Of a DNA stretch of 8,443 nucleotides, positions 6,737-8,443 are shown in pieces. Position numbers and translations under genes: made by a program. The DNA is from an uncultured Clostridia bacterium (lineage in GTDB: Bacteria > Bacillota > Clostridia > Oscillospirales > Acutalibacteraceae): NCBI GenBank assembly GCA_946628455.1, contig CAMOWP010000078.1, positions 1 to 8,443 on the forward strand. Reading direction: 5' to 3'. A model generated the notes under the pieces. That model was not told where the DNA came from. It worked only from the letters and a program-made list of their open reading frames with translations, and ran no database searches. Numbering within the stretch: position 1 is the stretch's first letter; each line of letters starts with the position of its first letter.

Positions 6737-8443
6737 AAGCTTCAACTGATAGTTTATTCACTCCTCGGCTAAGCGGATATTTCTTTTTGAAAATCACTGC
6801 CTCAGCCTCTGACCCGGCAGGAACTGTGAATTCAAAATTCCAGCCGTTTTCTGTTTTTTCGTAATATGACCTCGCCTCTCCGCAGACGGTGTCAATTGAA
6901 GCCTTTACCCACGGAATCCTCTCATCGGGCGCAGGCCTGAAAATTATTTTCTTATAGCCTGTTTCTGTTTCGTCAGGACAAATACCCGCAAGCCTTCTGA
7001 ACATCCACGAAAGCACGCTTCCGTATGCGTAGTGGTTAAACGAGTTCATACCGGCGTTTGCAAAGCGTCCGTCAGGGAAAATACCGTTCCAGCGCTCCCA
7101 GACGGTTGTTGCTCCCTTTGTTACGGGATAGAGCCACGACGGGTACTCCGTTCTCAGAAGCAAATCGGTTGCAAGATTATCCGCACCGGCCTGAGTAAGC
7201 GCATCAAGAAGGAAGGTTGAGCCGATAAAGCCCGTTGTAATTCGCTTATGCTTCCTTACATTTTCAACGAGCTGAGCGCAAGTTGTTTCGGGCTTGTCGG
7301 TAAGACCGAAAATGATTGCAATAACTGCGGCAGTCTGCGTTTCCTGCTTCATTCTGCCGCTTTCCATATATTCGCTCACGAAGAAATTAACCGTATCTTC
7401 AAGAATTTTCGGGTAATCCCCGCTGTCATAGCCGAGAATTTCATTTATCTTAATAAGCGTTTTTATGTCATATGCAAGGAATGCAGTTGCGATAAGTCCG
7501 CGGTCTGTTTCGCCGATTCCCGCTTCGCTGTTTAAATCTTCAAGACTGAGCCAGTCGCCGAAGCCTTCTTTAATCCACGGGTGCTTTATTTCACCGTCTC
7601 CGTTTCTTCTGCACTCGTCAAGCATATAGTCAATCCAGTTTTTAATGAGGTTGTAATGACGTCTGAGAATTCCCTTATCTCCGTAGGCTACGTAAAGCTC
7701 CCACGGCATAATAACGGCAACGTCGCCCCACGCGGGAGAATTATATCCGTCAGGGCCGCTCCAGTAAATATTTGTGTAAGGCGAGGTGTGCGGAACAGAG
7801 CCGTCGCTGAGCTGGTCAGCTTCAAGGTCGTTGAGCCATTTTTCACAGAACGCCTTAACGTCAAAATTGATAGCCGCGGTACGCGAGAACATTGCCGCGT
7901 CTCCCGTCCAGCCGAGCCTTTCGTCGCGCTGAGGACAGTCGGTTGGAACGTCAAGGAAATTACCCTTCTGACCCCAGACAACGTTCTGAGCAAATTTATT
8001 GAGCAGCTCGTTTGCGCAGGAGAAATAGCCCGTTCGCTTCATTTCGGAATGAACGACTATCGCCGTGAAATCCTCAGGCTTAACGTCATCAAGCCCGATA
8101 ACCTGGATATAGCGGAAGCCGTAGAAGGTGTAGCGCGGCTTAACGGTAAACGGCTCGCCGCCCGAAATTACGGTATAGGTTGCCTTTGCGCCTCTTAAGT
8201 TTTCAGTGTAAACGTTGCCGTCCTTATCAAGCATTTCAAAATGCTTGATAACTATTTCCGTTCCCTCGGGAACATCTGCGGAAAGCTCAACGTAACCCGT
8301 AATCTCCTGACCGAAATCGATAACGTATTCACCCTTTGGCGTAACAATCAGCTTTCCGCCCTCAAAACGTTCCTGCTCGCGTATTTTAACTCCCTCGTAA
8401 GGGATGAGCATTTTTCTTGTATGGTCAATTTTTACGGCAGGGG
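6735..8443 (-). CDS. Alpha-L-rhamnosidase, GH78 (5' part outside window)
   Basis: This inverting glycoside hydrolase removes terminal alpha-L-rhamnose from glycosides or polysaccharides. The frame stays open past the ATG at 8411 to the window edge (PAVKIDHTRK precedes that Met), so this is the C-terminal two-thirds of a protein usually near 900 aa. Numbering from that Met: a concanavalin-like domain at about 20-110 (YVIDFGQEITGYVEL, YTENLRGAK, YTFYGFRYIQV); the (alpha/alpha)6 catalytic barrel at about 120-470; and a C-terminal beta-sandwich from about 475. The GH78 acid motif is intact: Asp158 in DCPQRDERLGWTGD with Glu164 as likely general acid, and Asp171. The likely base is Glu439 in TTVWERWNG, followed by SFNHYAYGSV. 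Whether it has a signal peptide cannot be seen; the neighbouring symporter would fit an intracellular enzyme acting on imported oligosaccharides. It is the first visible gene of the operon. Family assignment is firm; the aglycone or glycan substrate is unknown. Confidence 0.95.
   Translation of the reverse strand, partial: PAVKIDHTRKMLIPYEGVKIREQERFEGGKLIVTPKGEYVIDFGQEITGYVELSADVPEGTEIVIKHFEMLDKDGNVYTENLRGAKATYTVISGGEPFTVKPRYTFYGFRYIQVIGLDDVKPEDFTAIVVHSEMKRTGYFSCANELLNKFAQNVVWGQKGNFLDVPTDCPQRDERLGWTGDAAMFSRTAAINFDVKAFCEKWLNDLEADQLSDGSVPHTSPYTNIYWSGPDGYNSPAWGDVAVIMPWELYVAYGDKGILRRHYNLIKNWIDYMLDECRRNGDGEIKHPWIKEGFGDWLSLEDLNSEAGIGETDRGLIATAFLAYDIKTLIKINEILGYDSGDYPKILEDTVNFFVSEYMESGRMKQETQTAAVIAIIFGLTDKPETTCAQLVENVRKHKRITTGFIGSTFLLDALTQAGADNLATDLLLRTEYPSWLYPVTKGATTVWERWNGIFPDGRFANAGMNSFNHYAYGSVLSWMFRRLAGICPDETETGYKKIIFRPAPDERIPWVKASIDTVCGEARSYYEKTENGWNFEFTVPAGSEAEAVIFKKKYPLSRGVNKLSVEA

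Noticed and set aside
7581..8198. 205-codon plus-strand frame opposite the rhamnosidase
   Set aside because: It lies fully inside a gene with intact catalytic motifs and gives no recognisable protein.
8409..8411. ATG at 8411 as the start of the rhamnosidase
   Set aside because: The frame continues to the window edge without a stop, GH78 proteins have further N-terminal domains, and no clear Shine-Dalgarno precedes this ATG.

Overview
The window looks like a piece of a Gram-positive, probably clostridial (gut or rumen Firmicutes-type) chromosome. The grounds are near-consensus AGGAGG-type ribosome binding sites, tightly packed co-directional genes, a GPH-type sugar symporter beside a GH78 rhamnosidase, and zinc-ribbon membrane proteins of a style common in Clostridia. 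GC content by eye is in the mid to high 40s percent. No genus can be named from this alone. Coding density is very high: the largest gap is about 50 bases (775-825), and I see no tRNA, rRNA, CRISPR array, transposon or long repeat.

Left end (1-774, plus strand): the 3' part of rhaD, rhamnulose-1-phosphate aldolase, the last specific step of L-rhamnose catabolism. Its start lies before base 1. A strong hairpin follows (795-823) and serves as a shared terminator between rhaD and the convergent genes on the other strand.

The rest (8443 down to 826, minus strand) is one apparent operon of six genes read right to left: the 3' part of a GH78 alpha-L-rhamnosidase; a metallophosphoesterase with a long C-terminal extension; a zinc-ribbon membrane protein with about four membrane segments and a charged tail; a membrane-anchored protein with an Ig-like C-terminal domain; a GPH/MelB-type MFS symporter; and an alkaline-phosphatase-superfamily (NPP-like) phosphohydrolase. 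Junctions are +12, +27, -4 (GTGA overlap), -23 and +17 nucleotides, so co-transcription and, at the overlaps, translational coupling are likely.

A working reading, which is inference: a rhamnose-containing glycoside or glycan fragment is imported by the symporter, L-rhamnose is released by the GH78 enzyme, and rhamnose is processed through isomerase and kinase (not in the window) to the RhaD aldolase. The two different phosphohydrolases and the pair of uncharacterised membrane proteins are not part of any textbook rhamnose pathway. They are the most interesting part of the window: they may handle a phosphorylated or phosphodiester-linked substrate, or form a separate envelope-associated module that shares the transcript.
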